Shown: positions 8,964 to 17,493 of the stretch, one piece after another
Layout of the letters: each line of letters begins with the position of its first letter
Numbering within the stretch: position 1 is the first letter of the stretch
Assembly (NCBI GenBank): GCA_016716405.1
Contig: JADJWK010000001.1
Location: 2,542,001-2,606,000, forward strand
Origin: Candidatus Melainabacteria bacterium
GTDB lineage: Bacteria; Cyanobacteriota; Vampirovibrionia; Obscuribacterales; Obscuribacteraceae
Length of the DNA stretch: 64,000 bases
Direction of reading: 5' to 3'
Notes under the pieces: model-generated
The model's database searches: none
Seen by the model: the letters and a program-made list of their open reading frames with translations, nothing else
What the model was told of the DNA's origin: nothing
Translations under genes and position numbers: made by a program

Positions 8964-9692
8964 ATGAACAGAATCACTTTGTTGTCGCTGTCTCTTGTCG
9001 CCGGGCTCAGCTTCTCCTGCGGCGTCGCATGCGCTCAGGATTCCACTCAGCCCCCGCCGGGACAGGGCCAGGCAATGGGTCAGGGCCAGGGAGGCGGTCG
9101 CCGGTTCGGACCGCGAGCCAGGATGAGACGAATGCGTGAGCGCCGAGCCCAGCAAGGGCAGGGTTGGGGTGGTCAAAATCAAGGAGGACCGCAGGGCGGA
9201 CCTCGAGGCAATGGACAGGGCTGGGGACCGCCCGGCGGCGGACCTCAAGGAGGACCGCAGGGCGGACCTCGAGGCAATGGACAGGGCTGGGGACCGCCAG
9301 GCGGCGGGCCTCAAGGAGGACCGCAGGGCGGACCTCGAGGCAATGGACAGGGCTGGGGACCGCCAGGCGGCGGGCCTCAAGGAGGACCGCAGGGCGGACC
9401 TCGAGGCAATGGACAGGGCTGGGGGCCTCCCGGCGGCGGGCCTCAGGGTGGACCGCCAGGCGGCGGACAGGGCTGGGGACCGCCAGGCGGCGGGCCTCAA
9501 GGAGGACCGCAGGGCGGACCTCAAGGCAATGGACAGGGCTGGGGGCCTCCCGGCGGCGGGCCTCAGGGTGGACCGCCAGGCGGCGGACAGGGCTGGGGAC
9601 CTCCCGGCGGCGGACCGCAGGGCGGACCTCAAGGCAATGGACAGGGCTGGGGACCTCCCGGCGGCGGGCCTCAGGGGCAAAATCCTCAATAG
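8964..9692 (+). CDS. Secreted Gly/Pro/Gln-rich tandem-repeat protein
   Basis: The start at 8964 is preceded by GGAAGGG and begins a signal peptide (hydrophobic core LSLSLVAGLSF, likely cleavage after ACA near residue 26). The mature protein (~216 residues) has a short basic region rich in Arg and then a run of repeats built on GWGPPGGGPQGG. No charged or catalytic residues lie in the repeats. It is probably an unstructured extracellular or periplasmic protein; no family recognised. An upstream extension of the frame to 8793 lacks coding character and is rejected. Confidence 0.7.
   Translation: MNRITLLSLSLVAGLSFSCGVACAQDSTQPPPGQGQAMGQGQGGGRRFGPRARMRRMRERRAQQGQGWGGQNQGGPQGGPRGNGQGWGPPGGGPQGGPQGGPRGNGQGWGPPGGGPQGGPQGGPRGNGQGWGPPGGGPQGGPQGGPRGNGQGWGPPGGGPQGGPPGGGQGWGPPGGGPQGGPQGGPQGNGQGWGPPGGGPQGGPPGGGQGWGPPGGGPQGGPQGNGQGWGPPGGGPQGQNPQ
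9184..9690 (+). repeat. 66-bp coding tandem repeat array
   Basis: The repeat unit is 66 bp (22 codons). It is near-identical in the first copies, with shorter variants of the unit towards the 3' end. Because the unit length is divisible by three and the sequence lacks stop trinucleotides, several other frames on both strands also stay open here. Those frames are artefacts. Copy number is likely unstable. Confidence 0.9.
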
Positions 9693-9699
9693 CTCGGAG

Positions 9700-10203
9700 T
9701 CAGCGCGTACGCAGGGAATTGAGAATCGGCACCAGAATCCCGGCGGTTCCGATGGCAGCGCCGATGAGAGTCTGCATCAAGAGGTAGCCGGAGAAGCCTC
9801 CTGAGAGCATCAAAAGAAGTGATGTCGCTACTTCGCGATTGAGCATCATGCCCAGAAGGCAAAAAATCGCGGCTATGGGCGCTATCTTAGGACCGTATTT
9901 GTACTCGGAGGTCCGGTGGATAAGCAGACCGAGACCGTATCCGATCCCGAAGACTATGAGCCATGAGAAAAATCCTCCGTAGGATTCTGCGTTCACCCAG
10001 GAGAGGATCAGACCGGCTGCCGCCGAGACCACGGCAACCTTAATTTTAATCACCGGTGGAATCTTTAGAATGTGACTCTCGAAGCGGCCGGAGCAGGGTC
10101 CGCATCGATTGCCGACGGCACACTCGACGAGACATTTCGGACAAACCGGGGCAGAACAATCTATACAGCTGAGTCGAGTTTCGGAATGATCGCAAGCGCC
10201 CAT
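9700..10203 (-). CDS. B-box-like zinc-binding membrane protein
   Basis: The protein has 167 residues. The N-terminus carries a Cys/His cluster (CDHSE, CIDCSAPVCPKC, then RCGPC) resembling a B-box or similar zinc-binding treble. Four hydrophobic helices follow, so the zinc site probably faces the cytosol. The ATG at 10203 is chosen because the metal site then starts at residue 4. A TTG at 10236, with GAGG further upstream, is an alternative. The gene is divergent from the next one with about 19 bp between them. Small B-box membrane proteins are common hypothetical proteins; the function is unknown. Confidence 0.75.
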   Translation of the reverse strand: MGACDHSETRLSCIDCSAPVCPKCLVECAVGNRCGPCSGRFESHILKIPPVIKIKVAVVSAAAGLILSWVNAESYGGFFSWLIVFGIGYGLGLLIHRTSEYKYGPKIAPIAAIFCLLGMMLNREVATSLLLMLSGGFSGYLLMQTLIGAAIGTAGILVPILNSLRTR

Positions 10204-10222
10204 TTGTTGTTGATCTCGAAAG

Positions 10223-10903
10223 ATGTTGAAGTCCAAGACTAATTATTCCTCGAACTGGATCGTGGCAATCGCCTCGATAATCCTTCTTGTCGGTCTTGTG
10301 GACGCGGCTGGCTTCTGGCTTCCGTTTGCCAGCGATCCGGGCGGCGCTTTGCAGGCCCTCACCAACAAGAAAAGGGTAGATTTTTCCGATGCCGACGAAG
10401 GCGGGGTCGAGGATATCAGCCAGAGCAGCGAGACAGAAATAGTCCTGCCCGACCTGAGCGACTCGAAGGCCGTAGAGTCTACTCTCTCACTGCATGTGAA
10501 GTTCGACGATCTGCCGGAGCGTTTCGATTTCGTATCGGCATCCCCGGGTGCGGGCAATGAAAGCAAGATCTATACAAGATTTGTCCTGCGCGACAGACGC
10601 ACACGAACACAGTTCGATCTGACCGTCGAGCCTGACGGCGGCAGCGGTCCTGATTCCGTCGTGGAGAGGAGCGCTTCTTCCATGAAGGCGGTGATCGAGA
10701 AGAATCGGAGAGATGTCGGCGGCAAGACCATGCCTTTCGCGGTAGGCACCAGCGGCGATACCGCAGGATCGGTCTTTGTTGGTTGTGTCTCGATCGGCCG
10801 GAGCAAGCTGCTCGTCTTTAGCATCCATCCGGGTATCACCGGCCATGAGCTCGACCGCAAGCTGGTCGATCAGTTTTTCGACCATGTCGAGAGCATCCGG
10901 TAG
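10223..10903 (+). CDS. Membrane-anchored hypothetical protein
   Basis: This 226-residue protein has one N-terminal transmembrane helix (about residues 12-32) and then an acidic linker rich in Asp, Glu and Ser. A folded-looking domain of about 140 residues follows, ending in a helix (ELDRKLVDQFFDHVESI). It is likely anchored with the domain outside the cytoplasm. No family recognised. It is divergent from the B-box protein gene, so promoters for both must overlap coding sequence. Confidence 0.65.
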   Translation: MLKSKTNYSSNWIVAIASIILLVGLVDAAGFWLPFASDPGGALQALTNKKRVDFSDADEGGVEDISQSSETEIVLPDLSDSKAVESTLSLHVKFDDLPERFDFVSASPGAGNESKIYTRFVLRDRRTRTQFDLTVEPDGGSGPDSVVERSASSMKAVIEKNRRDVGGKTMPFAVGTSGDTAGSVFVGCVSIGRSKLLVFSIHPGITGHELDRKLVDQFFDHVESIR

Positions 10904-10950
10904 AGGTTTTCAAGCCTGAGAGGTATTGCACGGGCGCCGGCCCGAGTCTC

Positions 10951-11652
10951 TCAGCGCGATACGACTACGCGATTGTAGCGATCGACGGTGACGAACTGAG
11001 CCTTGTCGCGAGAACGCCTTGGCTGGTAGTGCGACTGGTGGCTGGCCTGCCGATGGCTCGAATAGACCGGGGTCTGATCGATCTGGTATCCGTGATCGAA
11101 TATCGCCATAGGAGGCGGTGGCGGCACCAGGTAATTCTTCCCTATAACAGGCGCTTTGTGAGTCGAACTCTTGCGAGCCGAATTTTTCCGGGTTGCCGGA
11201 GTCGGGAGCTTGGATTTAGGCCTGTAGACCGGAGCGGCTTCGGGAGCCGGCAGCGAATCGGCACTGGCGGCGGCAGCGGAGCCCGCCGAAAGAAGCACAG
11301 GAGATTCGTCGGCTCGAGCCATCCGGGGAAGGGACATCGCAGAGAATGTTCTGCTCGGTTCCTTCGCAATTGCTTTCTCAGGCTCTCTTCTTGTCTCGGC
11401 GGTCGTGGATGCGGCTCTTGCCGAGGGCGTCTCGGTGAAAGCCGGACTGGCGCTCAGGCTAACGCAGTGATAAGCCAGCCATATGCAGATGTTGACCGAG
11501 ACAAGGCAGGCATAGACCGCCGGATGCATCTCGATGGCTATGAATCGTTTGATCAGATTTGATTGCGACTCGATCATGCAGAGAATGATAGCCCGGCAAC
11601 AGCTGGTATGCCTAATTACTTTTGAATAATAGCCGGGTCGAGGTCGGCTCAT
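10951..11652 (-). CDS. Hypothetical membrane protein with basic, Pro-rich tail
   Basis: This 233-residue frame starts 7 bp after the stop of the Sel1-repeat gene on the same strand, which supports translational coupling. One hydrophobic helix lies near residues 44-66. The rest is low complexity: Ala/Ser/Glu-rich, then Lys/Ser-rich, then a PPPPP run and His/Gln/Ser-rich C-terminus. No domain was recognised. A second ATG at 11577 would give a version beginning just before the helix. Composition is consistent with a disordered envelope protein. Confidence 0.5.
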   Translation of the reverse strand: MSRPRPGYYSKVIRHTSCCRAIILCMIESQSNLIKRFIAIEMHPAVYACLVSVNICIWLAYHCVSLSASPAFTETPSARAASTTAETRREPEKAIAKEPSRTFSAMSLPRMARADESPVLLSAGSAAAASADSLPAPEAAPVYRPKSKLPTPATRKNSARKSSTHKAPVIGKNYLVPPPPPMAIFDHGYQIDQTPVYSSHRQASHQSHYQPRRSRDKAQFVTVDRYNRVVVSR

Positions 11653-11659
11653 GATCGTC

Positions 11660-12415
11660 TCAAGGGTGATAAGCAGCCGCCTGATTGACTGTGTTTACAA
11701 TGTCGGCATAGCCTTTCCAGGAGCGCTCGATATTCTCCATCCCTGTCTGGTACTGGCTGCCGGCGCTCTGGAAATGCGCCTGGACGGTCTCCACCTTTCC
11801 CTCTACCTTTCCCTCTACCTTTCCCTCTACCATTCCCTCTACCTTTCCCTCTACCTGGTCGGCGCCGGGCAGCTTGCCGAGCGCCTCTTTAGCTTTATCG
11901 CTGCCTCTGCGGGCAGCCTCCTTGAGCCACCAGACTCCTTCCGAATGGCTGACGGGCAGTTTTTTCGCCTCCACCAGCACCTGGCCCAGGGTGACCTGTG
12001 CTTCCACCACACCGTGCCGGGCTGCTTTGCGAAGCCATGTCACAGCTTCGTCGCTGTCTTTCCTGACAGCGATTCCGGCCTTGAGCAGGAAATGACCGAG
12101 CTGGGACTGGGCTTCCGGGAGCTCCTGGTCGGCGGCTTTCTTGTAATACTCGTAAGCTTTCTCGGCGTTCCTCTCGACACCGACGCCGTTCTCGTAGAGC
12201 ATACCCAGGACGGTTTGAGCCCTGGCATGACCGCTGTCCGCCAGGGCGTGCAGGTGCTTGTGAGCGGTTGTGTAGTGCTTGTGCTTCAAGTGATTGCATG
12301 CCGTCTCGAAACGTCTGTCATGGCTGCTCTTCGCCAATAGCTGTTGGCTCGACGCAAAGAGCATTAACGCCGCTGAAAGAATGAAGTAGTGGCTTCTCGA
12401 GAACTTCCTGATCAT
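11660..12415 (-). CDS. Secreted Sel1-repeat (SLR) protein
   Basis: This 251-residue protein has a signal peptide (hydrophobic core YFILSAALMLFAS, cleavage near residue 28). Three Sel1-like repeats follow, recognised by AQTVLGMLYENGVGVERN, AQSQLGHFLLKAG and AQVTLGQVLVEAKK with AYEYYKKAA and AVTWLRKAA helices. After these comes a 12-bp coding tandem repeat giving EGKV or EGMV units (about residues 187-207). Sel1 repeats mediate protein-protein contacts. The gene is divergent from the glycerophosphodiesterase with a 36-bp gap. Confidence 0.85.
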   Translation of the reverse strand: MIRKFSRSHYFILSAALMLFASSQQLLAKSSHDRRFETACNHLKHKHYTTAHKHLHALADSGHARAQTVLGMLYENGVGVERNAEKAYEYYKKAADQELPEAQSQLGHFLLKAGIAVRKDSDEAVTWLRKAARHGVVEAQVTLGQVLVEAKKLPVSHSEGVWWLKEAARRGSDKAKEALGKLPGADQVEGKVEGMVEGKVEGKVEGKVETVQAHFQSAGSQYQTGMENIERSWKGYADIVNTVNQAAAYHP

Positions 12416-12451
12416 GCATTACATGGTACCCTTTCTGCGGAGGAAGCGACC

Positions 12452-13285
12452 ATGTCAAGTTTTGCCCGAGCAATCACCAGAGCAATCGTAAGTCTAATGC
12501 TGGTCCTGAGCGGTTTCTGCCAGGCGCAGGCGAGCATGGCAGGGCCTCTTGTGATCGCGCACCGGGGCGGCAAGAAGTGGGCGCCCGAGAATACGCTTTC
12601 GGCCTTCAAGAAGAGTGTCGATGCCGGGGTGGATGCCATCGAGCTCGATATCCACCGTTGCAAGAGCGGCGAGCTGGTAGTGATTCATGATGAGACCCTG
12701 GACCGCACCACCGACGGTCATGGTCTGGTCAAGGACAGGACTTATGATGAGCTCAAGAGCTTGAGCGCCGGCAGGTGGTATGCCGAAGAGTTCACTGCTG
12801 ACAGGGTGCCTCTACTGAAAGATGTGCTTGCGCTGGTGGACGGGAAGTGCAAGATTTTCATCGAGGTCAAGAACGCACCGGTCGAATATCCGGGCATCGA
12901 AGACGACCTGATCGAGCTCCTGGCTGATTACAGGCATGGTGACAAGATATGTGTGATCTCTTTCGATCACGGCTTTCTCAAGAAGTTTCATCAAAAAGCC
13001 CCGCAGTATTCGGTGGCATTTCTCGATGTGGCCATAGTGTCTGATATTGGATCTTATGCCCGCTCTATCGGTGCCAGCGGCTGGAATCCGGGCTTCGGCG
13101 AGATTCGCAAGGACGCTGTGGACCGGGCCCATGCCGTCGGCCTGACGGTCAATCCCTGGACGGTGAATGAGCCGGAACAGTGGCAGAGCGCCGTGAGCAT
13201 GGGGGTTGACGGTATCATCACCGATGATCCTGCCGGGCTGAGAGATTACCTCGACAAGAGCCTCGATGATAAAGCCGAAAAATGA
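12452..13285 (+). CDS. Glycerophosphodiester phosphodiesterase
   Basis: This 277-residue enzyme would hydrolyse glycerophosphodiesters to glycerol 3-phosphate and an alcohol. The ATG at 12452 follows GGAGGAAG and gives a signal peptide (about 28 residues), so the enzyme is exported. The GDPD signature is complete: AHRGG at 36-40, ENTLSAF, AIELDIHR, VVIHDETLDRTT and a C-terminal VNPWTVNEPE. It is followed 45 bp later by a two-component system on the same strand, which fits a role in phosphate or carbon scavenging, although that link is inference. Confidence 0.93.
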   Translation: MSSFARAITRAIVSLMLVLSGFCQAQASMAGPLVIAHRGGKKWAPENTLSAFKKSVDAGVDAIELDIHRCKSGELVVIHDETLDRTTDGHGLVKDRTYDELKSLSAGRWYAEEFTADRVPLLKDVLALVDGKCKIFIEVKNAPVEYPGIEDDLIELLADYRHGDKICVISFDHGFLKKFHQKAPQYSVAFLDVAIVSDIGSYARSIGASGWNPGFGEIRKDAVDRAHAVGLTVNPWTVNEPEQWQSAVSMGVDGIITDDPAGLRDYLDKSLDDKAEK

Positions 13286-13330
13286 GGCATATTAGGAAAG
13301 TACCTGGAAAAGTACGTAAGGTGCTTTCGG

Positions 13331-14005
13331 ATGGCCAAGATATTATTAGTCGAAGACGATAAGAATCTCGCTTACCTGCTCAAGTTGCAGCTCGAGCAGA
13401 GCCGCCACCTGGTCGATGTGGCCGGACTGGGGGCGGACGCTCTCGCGTTTTTGCGAACCAACAATTACGAAGTGGTGATTCTGGACTGGATGCTTCCCGA
13501 TCTCCCCGGCATCGAGGTCTGCCGGCAGTATCGCTCGTCGGGAGGCAAGATTCCGGTTTTGATGCTGACCGCCAAGGGGACCATCGAGGACAAAGCCAGT
13601 GGTCTCAATGCCGGTGCCGACGACTATATGGTCAAGCCGTTCCATCCCACCGAGCTCGATGCCAGAGTCAATGCTCTCTTGCGACGGCCGCCCACCTTCA
13701 CCGGCAGGAAGCTGGTGGTCAGGGATATCGAGCTCGATCCTACCGCCGGCATAGTCACCAAAGAGGGTGTGGAGATCGAGCTCACCGCCAAAGAGTTCAG
13801 CCTGCTCGAGCTTCTGATGCGCTATCCGAACAAGAGCTTCAGTCTCGAGGCTATTCTCGATCGGGTCTGGGACAGCGACTCGGCTGCTTCCATCGACTCG
13901 GTGCGCACCCACATGAAGACTCTTCGCAAAAAGCTGGGTGACAGCGAAGAGAACGGCTATATCCGCACCAAGAGGGGGCAGGGCTACCGCATCGTCGATT
14001 CTTGA
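13331..14005 (+). CDS. OmpR/PhoB-family response regulator
   Basis: This 224-residue protein has a receiver domain with acidic pocket E8/D9/D10, phospho-acceptor Asp52 (VVILDWMLPD), Thr80 and Lys102. A winged-helix DNA-binding domain of the OmpR/PhoB class follows (about 128-222, with LTAKEFSLLELLM and IRTKRGQGYRI). AAGGTG precedes the start. The histidine kinase gene begins 12 bp after the stop. Regulators of this class bind 11-bp direct repeats, so it is one candidate for the GTGAA arrays 3.5-7 kb away. That pairing is untested inference. Confidence 0.93.
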   Translation: MAKILLVEDDKNLAYLLKLQLEQSRHLVDVAGLGADALAFLRTNNYEVVILDWMLPDLPGIEVCRQYRSSGGKIPVLMLTAKGTIEDKASGLNAGADDYMVKPFHPTELDARVNALLRRPPTFTGRKLVVRDIELDPTAGIVTKEGVEIELTAKEFSLLELLMRYPNKSFSLEAILDRVWDSDSAASIDSVRTHMKTLRKKLGDSEENGYIRTKRGQGYRIVDS

Positions 14006-14017
14006 TGCGTCGGTCTG

Positions 14018-16147
14018 TTGTTGCCGATGAAAAACTGGTCCCTGACCACAATGACTACCATAGCCATCTGTGTGACGGTGCTTCTGCTCGTGCACATCGG
14101 CACGATCTCCCTGAACCAGTGCTTCCGGCGGCTCGAGGACACCAAGCTTTCCCAGCAGCGTCTCCAGGTTCTCACCGTCCTGGATGGTATCAGATTCGAT
14201 CTGAGCGCCGCCGTCGCCGGTGAGCAGTCCTATATCTTCAGTGGTCTGCCCAGGCACCGCGAGCAGTACGAGAAGAATATCAAGAAAGCCGACCAGCGGC
14301 TCCGCGATCTCGATATGGCTCTCAACGGGCGGCATCGCATGCTCTCGGACGAGATCAAGAGCTATATCAGGGTGCGCCGTGAATGCGCCGATGAGGTCAT
14401 CGGTCTTTTCGAGTCGAATGGCACCGATGCGGCTCTGGCTCGCTCGGCGGAGATGGGCGAGGACCGGGTCACGAGCCATATCGAAGGGATGGTGGATGAT
14501 CTGGCCAATCAGGCCGACGCCGAGTTCCGGGCCCGGGCCCATGAGATGGACCGGGGCAGCATGCAGACCGTGGCCGGAATCACTCTACTCATGTCGGTGG
14601 CCCTGATAATACTCCTGGTGATCATCGCGGTCGTGCACAAATATGTGAACGAGAGGCAGCGTGCCGAGAGCTCTCTTCGTATCGCCGAGCGCCGGTTCCG
14701 GGCGGTTTTCAACCAGACCTTCCAGTTCAGCGGATTGCTCAGTCCGCGGGGAAATGTCCTGGAGGTCAATCATACTGCTCTGGAGTTCGCCAGTATCGAT
14801 CTGGAAAAGGTGCGGGAATCGCTGTTCTGGGAGACACCCTGGTGGAATTACAGCGAAAGCGTGCAGAGCAAGCTCAAGGACGCCGTGGAGCGCGCCGAGA
14901 AAGGCGAGATGGTGAGGCTCGAGACCGAGGTGATGGGAGCCGCCGGTCCGGCGACCGTCGATATGTCGGTGAAGCCGGTCAAGAATGACGACGGTCAGGT
15001 GATTTATCTGCTTGCCGAGGCCCGGGACATAACCGAGCGCAAAAGAGCCGAGCAGGCCATCGCAGAGAGGGAGGCGCGCATGCGCGCTATCGTCGAGACC
15101 GCTCCGGACGGCATTGTCACGGTCAACGCCGACGGCAGTATCGAGTCGGTCAACTCCGCCATGGAGCGCCTTTTCGGCTACGAAGCCAGCGAGCTGATTG
15201 GCCAGGACGTAAACCTGATCTTGCCCGGTCTGCTTAGCGGCGGTGCCGGGGAGTCCGACGAGCCCAGCCCGATCAGGACCGGCGAGCGGCGAGTGTTCGG
15301 GATCGGTCGCGAATTCTACGGGACTCGCAAAGACGGCAGCCTGATGCCGGTAGAAGTGTCTCTGAGCGTTATCCGACTGGAGGATCATCAGATCCTTACT
15401 GGTATCGTTCGTGATGTCACCGAGCGCAAAGAAGCCGAGAATCGTGTCCGGGAATTCTACTCCACTGTCTCTCATGAGCTGCGCACCCCGCTTACAGCGA
15501 TAAGGACCGCCCTCGGTCTCATGGAGTCCACCGTTCTCGAGCAGGTGAGCCATGCCAAGCCTGTGCTCGATATCGCCTGCGAGGAGGCGGACCGCCTCAT
15601 CCGGCTGATCAATGACATACTCGACATCAGGAAGATCGAGGCAGGCAAGATGGACCTGCAGCTCAAGCGTCTCCATGCCAACGACATCGTCAGGCGCGCC
15701 GTGGATTCCATCGAGAGTCTCGCCCGGGACGCCGGCATAGGCATCGAGACCGACCTCGAGGACGGCGCCATTCTCCTTGCCGACGAGGACCGGCTGCAAC
15801 AGGTCCTGAGCAATCTCCTGAGCAATGCCATCAAGTTCTCGCCTGAAAAGAGCTCGGTCCTGGTGAAGGTCTTCGAGGATCGCGGCAGGTGCCGCTTCGA
15901 GATCAGTGACGACGGGCCTGGCATTCCCGATGACGAGGTGGAGAAGCTTTTCGGGCGCTTCGAGCAGGTCTCGGTGCGGGACGGGCGCTCCAAGGGCGGC
16001 ACCGGTCTCGGTCTGGCCATCGCCAAGGCCATCGTCGAGCAGCATGGCGGCCAGATAGGCGTCGGCAAGAGCGGCCAGGGCACGAAGTCAGGCTCGATCT
16101 TCTGGTTCGAGCTTCCCCTCGCCTCCCAGGAGCCCGCAGTAGCTTGA
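14018..16147 (+). CDS. Sensor histidine kinase, CHASE3-like plus two PAS domains
   Basis: The protein has 709 residues. Transmembrane helices lie near 11-30 and 187-212 and bracket a helical extracytoplasmic sensor of CHASE3 type. Two PAS domains follow (about 228-345, with C-terminal ARDITERK, and 350-475, with VRDVTERK). HisKA has the phospho-acceptor His near 486 (STVSHELRTPL). HATPase_c has N box LLSNAIKFS, G1 DDGPGIPDD and G2 GTGLGLAIA. All catalytic motifs are intact. It is paired with the response regulator 12 bp upstream. The signal is unknown. Confidence 0.93.
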   Translation: MLPMKNWSLTTMTTIAICVTVLLLVHIGTISLNQCFRRLEDTKLSQQRLQVLTVLDGIRFDLSAAVAGEQSYIFSGLPRHREQYEKNIKKADQRLRDLDMALNGRHRMLSDEIKSYIRVRRECADEVIGLFESNGTDAALARSAEMGEDRVTSHIEGMVDDLANQADAEFRARAHEMDRGSMQTVAGITLLMSVALIILLVIIAVVHKYVNERQRAESSLRIAERRFRAVFNQTFQFSGLLSPRGNVLEVNHTALEFASIDLEKVRESLFWETPWWNYSESVQSKLKDAVERAEKGEMVRLETEVMGAAGPATVDMSVKPVKNDDGQVIYLLAEARDITERKRAEQAIAEREARMRAIVETAPDGIVTVNADGSIESVNSAMERLFGYEASELIGQDVNLILPGLLSGGAGESDEPSPIRTGERRVFGIGREFYGTRKDGSLMPVEVSLSVIRLEDHQILTGIVRDVTERKEAENRVREFYSTVSHELRTPLTAIRTALGLMESTVLEQVSHAKPVLDIACEEADRLIRLINDILDIRKIEAGKMDLQLKRLHANDIVRRAVDSIESLARDAGIGIETDLEDGAILLADEDRLQQVLSNLLSNAIKFSPEKSSVLVKVFEDRGRCRFEISDDGPGIPDDEVEKLFGRFEQVSVRDGRSKGGTGLGLAIAKAIVEQHGGQIGVGKSGQGTKSGSIFWFELPLASQEPAVA

Positions 16148-16184
16148 AAGAGATAACTTGAAAGAGATAACTTGAAAGAGAAAG
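16143..16184 (+). repeat. 14-bp tandem repeat at the kinase stop codon
   Basis: Three copies of CTTGAAAGAGATAA, the third diverging at its end, begin two bases before the kinase stop codon and run into the 16148-16254 gap. Each copy carries a TGA, the first of which is the real stop. It was probably produced by local duplication. Confidence 0.8.
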
Positions 16185-16254
16185 AGGCGATTAGGCTCCC
16201 CGGAAAGCTGGTAAGAGGCCTATAGTATCTCCGCGTATTTTTCCTGGAGTCGAT

Positions 16255-17286
16255 ATGCGTCCCCTCGAACTTGCTCTTCTTCTTGCTCTGCTCATGCACG
16301 CTCCCGGTCTGGCGGCTGGGGAGGCGGCTTACAAAGCCGGTGTGGCCGCCTACCAGAAAAGGGACTATAAGACTGCTCTGGAGCAGTTCAGGCAGTCGGT
16401 GAAAAACGGCAACAAAGAGGCTGCGGTATGGATCTATTGCGCTCATGCCTATCTCGCCCTCGGTCATAAAGACCAGGCGGCTAAGACTTACCAGAGAGTG
16501 ATCGACAATTTTGCCGGTACTCCCGAAGCTGATATAGCCAGCAAAGGGCTCGAGGCGATCAACGCTGCCCCGGCTGCCCCTGAGGGCGCTCCGGAGACTG
16601 CCCCGGCTGCTGATGCCGGGCCGGTAGCCGGCGCCCCGGGCGCTCCCGCACCTGCCGCTGCCAGGGAGCCGGTGGGGCTGGCTGCCAGGATCTCGGTGAC
16701 CCCGCCCCGGATGGGACATCCGCCGGTGAGCGAAGCGACCATGAAAGCGGTGCGCGAGGCGGTGGAGGCCCTGCCGGCAGGCATGCGCAAAGCCCTGGAC
16801 GATAGCGACGCCGCCATCTCGGTCTCTCCGAATATGATCGACAAATGGCCCGATTCCATCAATGATCTCGACGAGACCAGCCCGACTCTTAATCTCGCCG
16901 AGAACCGTGGGCGCATTTATGGAAAAGAGATGAACATGTACGAGCGCGCCAAGGTGAGGGGCTCGAAGAGTCTGGGACCGGCACGCAGCCCCCGGCTGAT
17001 GAAGCATACTGTCTTCAATCAATCATTTCAGATCGTCGACGATATGTGGACCATCTCCAAAGATCCAAAGTTGAGGCACGAGTATTTCCTGGACAAGAAG
17101 AATGTGCCTTTCTCCGCCCAGAGCAAGCTGGCGACTTTTCTCAAAGACGACGACTGGGGACCTCGGGAGACCTGCGCCGAGCTGGTGGCGGGTATGCTCG
17201 GGGGCGGCGACGAGAACACCGCCGATCTCTATCGATACTTCCCCCGGACCAGGGCCTGGCTGAAACAGAGACTGGGGATCAGGTAG
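16255..17286 (+). CDS. Secreted TPR-containing hypothetical protein
   Basis: This 343-residue protein has a short signal peptide (cleavage near GLAAG, residue ~21). About three TPR-like helices follow (AYKAGVAAYQKRDYKTALEQ; AHAYLALGHKDQAAKTYQ) to residue ~100. An Ala/Pro-rich linker (~105-140) leads to a C-terminal domain of unknown family with many conserved-looking Trp, Asp and Arg residues. It is followed by a strong hairpin terminator. Confidence 0.75.
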   Translation: MRPLELALLLALLMHAPGLAAGEAAYKAGVAAYQKRDYKTALEQFRQSVKNGNKEAAVWIYCAHAYLALGHKDQAAKTYQRVIDNFAGTPEADIASKGLEAINAAPAAPEGAPETAPAADAGPVAGAPGAPAPAAAREPVGLAARISVTPPRMGHPPVSEATMKAVREAVEALPAGMRKALDDSDAAISVSPNMIDKWPDSINDLDETSPTLNLAENRGRIYGKEMNMYERAKVRGSKSLGPARSPRLMKHTVFNQSFQIVDDMWTISKDPKLRHEYFLDKKNVPFSAQSKLATFLKDDDWGPRETCAELVAGMLGGGDENTADLYRYFPRTRAWLKQRLGIR

Positions 17287-17299
17287 AGAAGCAAAAAGA

Positions 17300-17487
17300 T
17301 AATAGAGCCGCCGAAGCGGCTCTTTTATCATTGCTTAAAATCTCTCATGCGCTTTTGCGTCTTTTGGTGCCTCGACAGACCCCGCAGTTGTGGCCGACGT
17401 CGTGCAATTGTCTGTCTTTGGCTCCTCCATCCCCTCGAGTGCATTCGAGACCAGGGCTTAAGCAATAAGGGTTGCGATTTCACTTGC
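17300..17487 (-). ncRNA. Candidate regulated small transcript (sRNA or small ORF)
   Basis: A promoter-like element on the minus strand (TTCAC array plus TATATT) points into about 190 bp that ends at a strong hairpin with a T-tract. No convincing gene lies inside. Short frames exist (31 codons from an ATG; another with a GHNCGVCRGTKRRK-like end but no start), and neither has a clear ribosome binding site. This layout is typical of a free-standing regulated sRNA. It is inferred from sequence layout only. Confidence 0.35.
17304..17327. terminator. Bidirectional rho-independent terminator
   Basis: The stem AGAGCCGC / GCGGCTCT has a CGAA tetraloop and is followed by TTTT on the plus strand. On the minus strand it is followed by a TATTATCTTTTT tract. 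It would end the TPR gene on the plus strand and the proposed small transcript on the minus strand. Confidence 0.85.
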
Positions 17488-17493
17488 ATTTTC

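Noticed and set aside
9136..9804. Open frames on both strands across the repeat array
   Set aside because: They result from a 66-bp repeat with no stop trinucleotides. Only the frame with a signal peptide and a ribosome binding site is kept.
16660..16680. Possible frameshift in the Ala/Pro-rich linker of the TPR protein at 16255
   Set aside because: The same frame continues into a coherent C-terminal domain, so the linker is simply low complexity.
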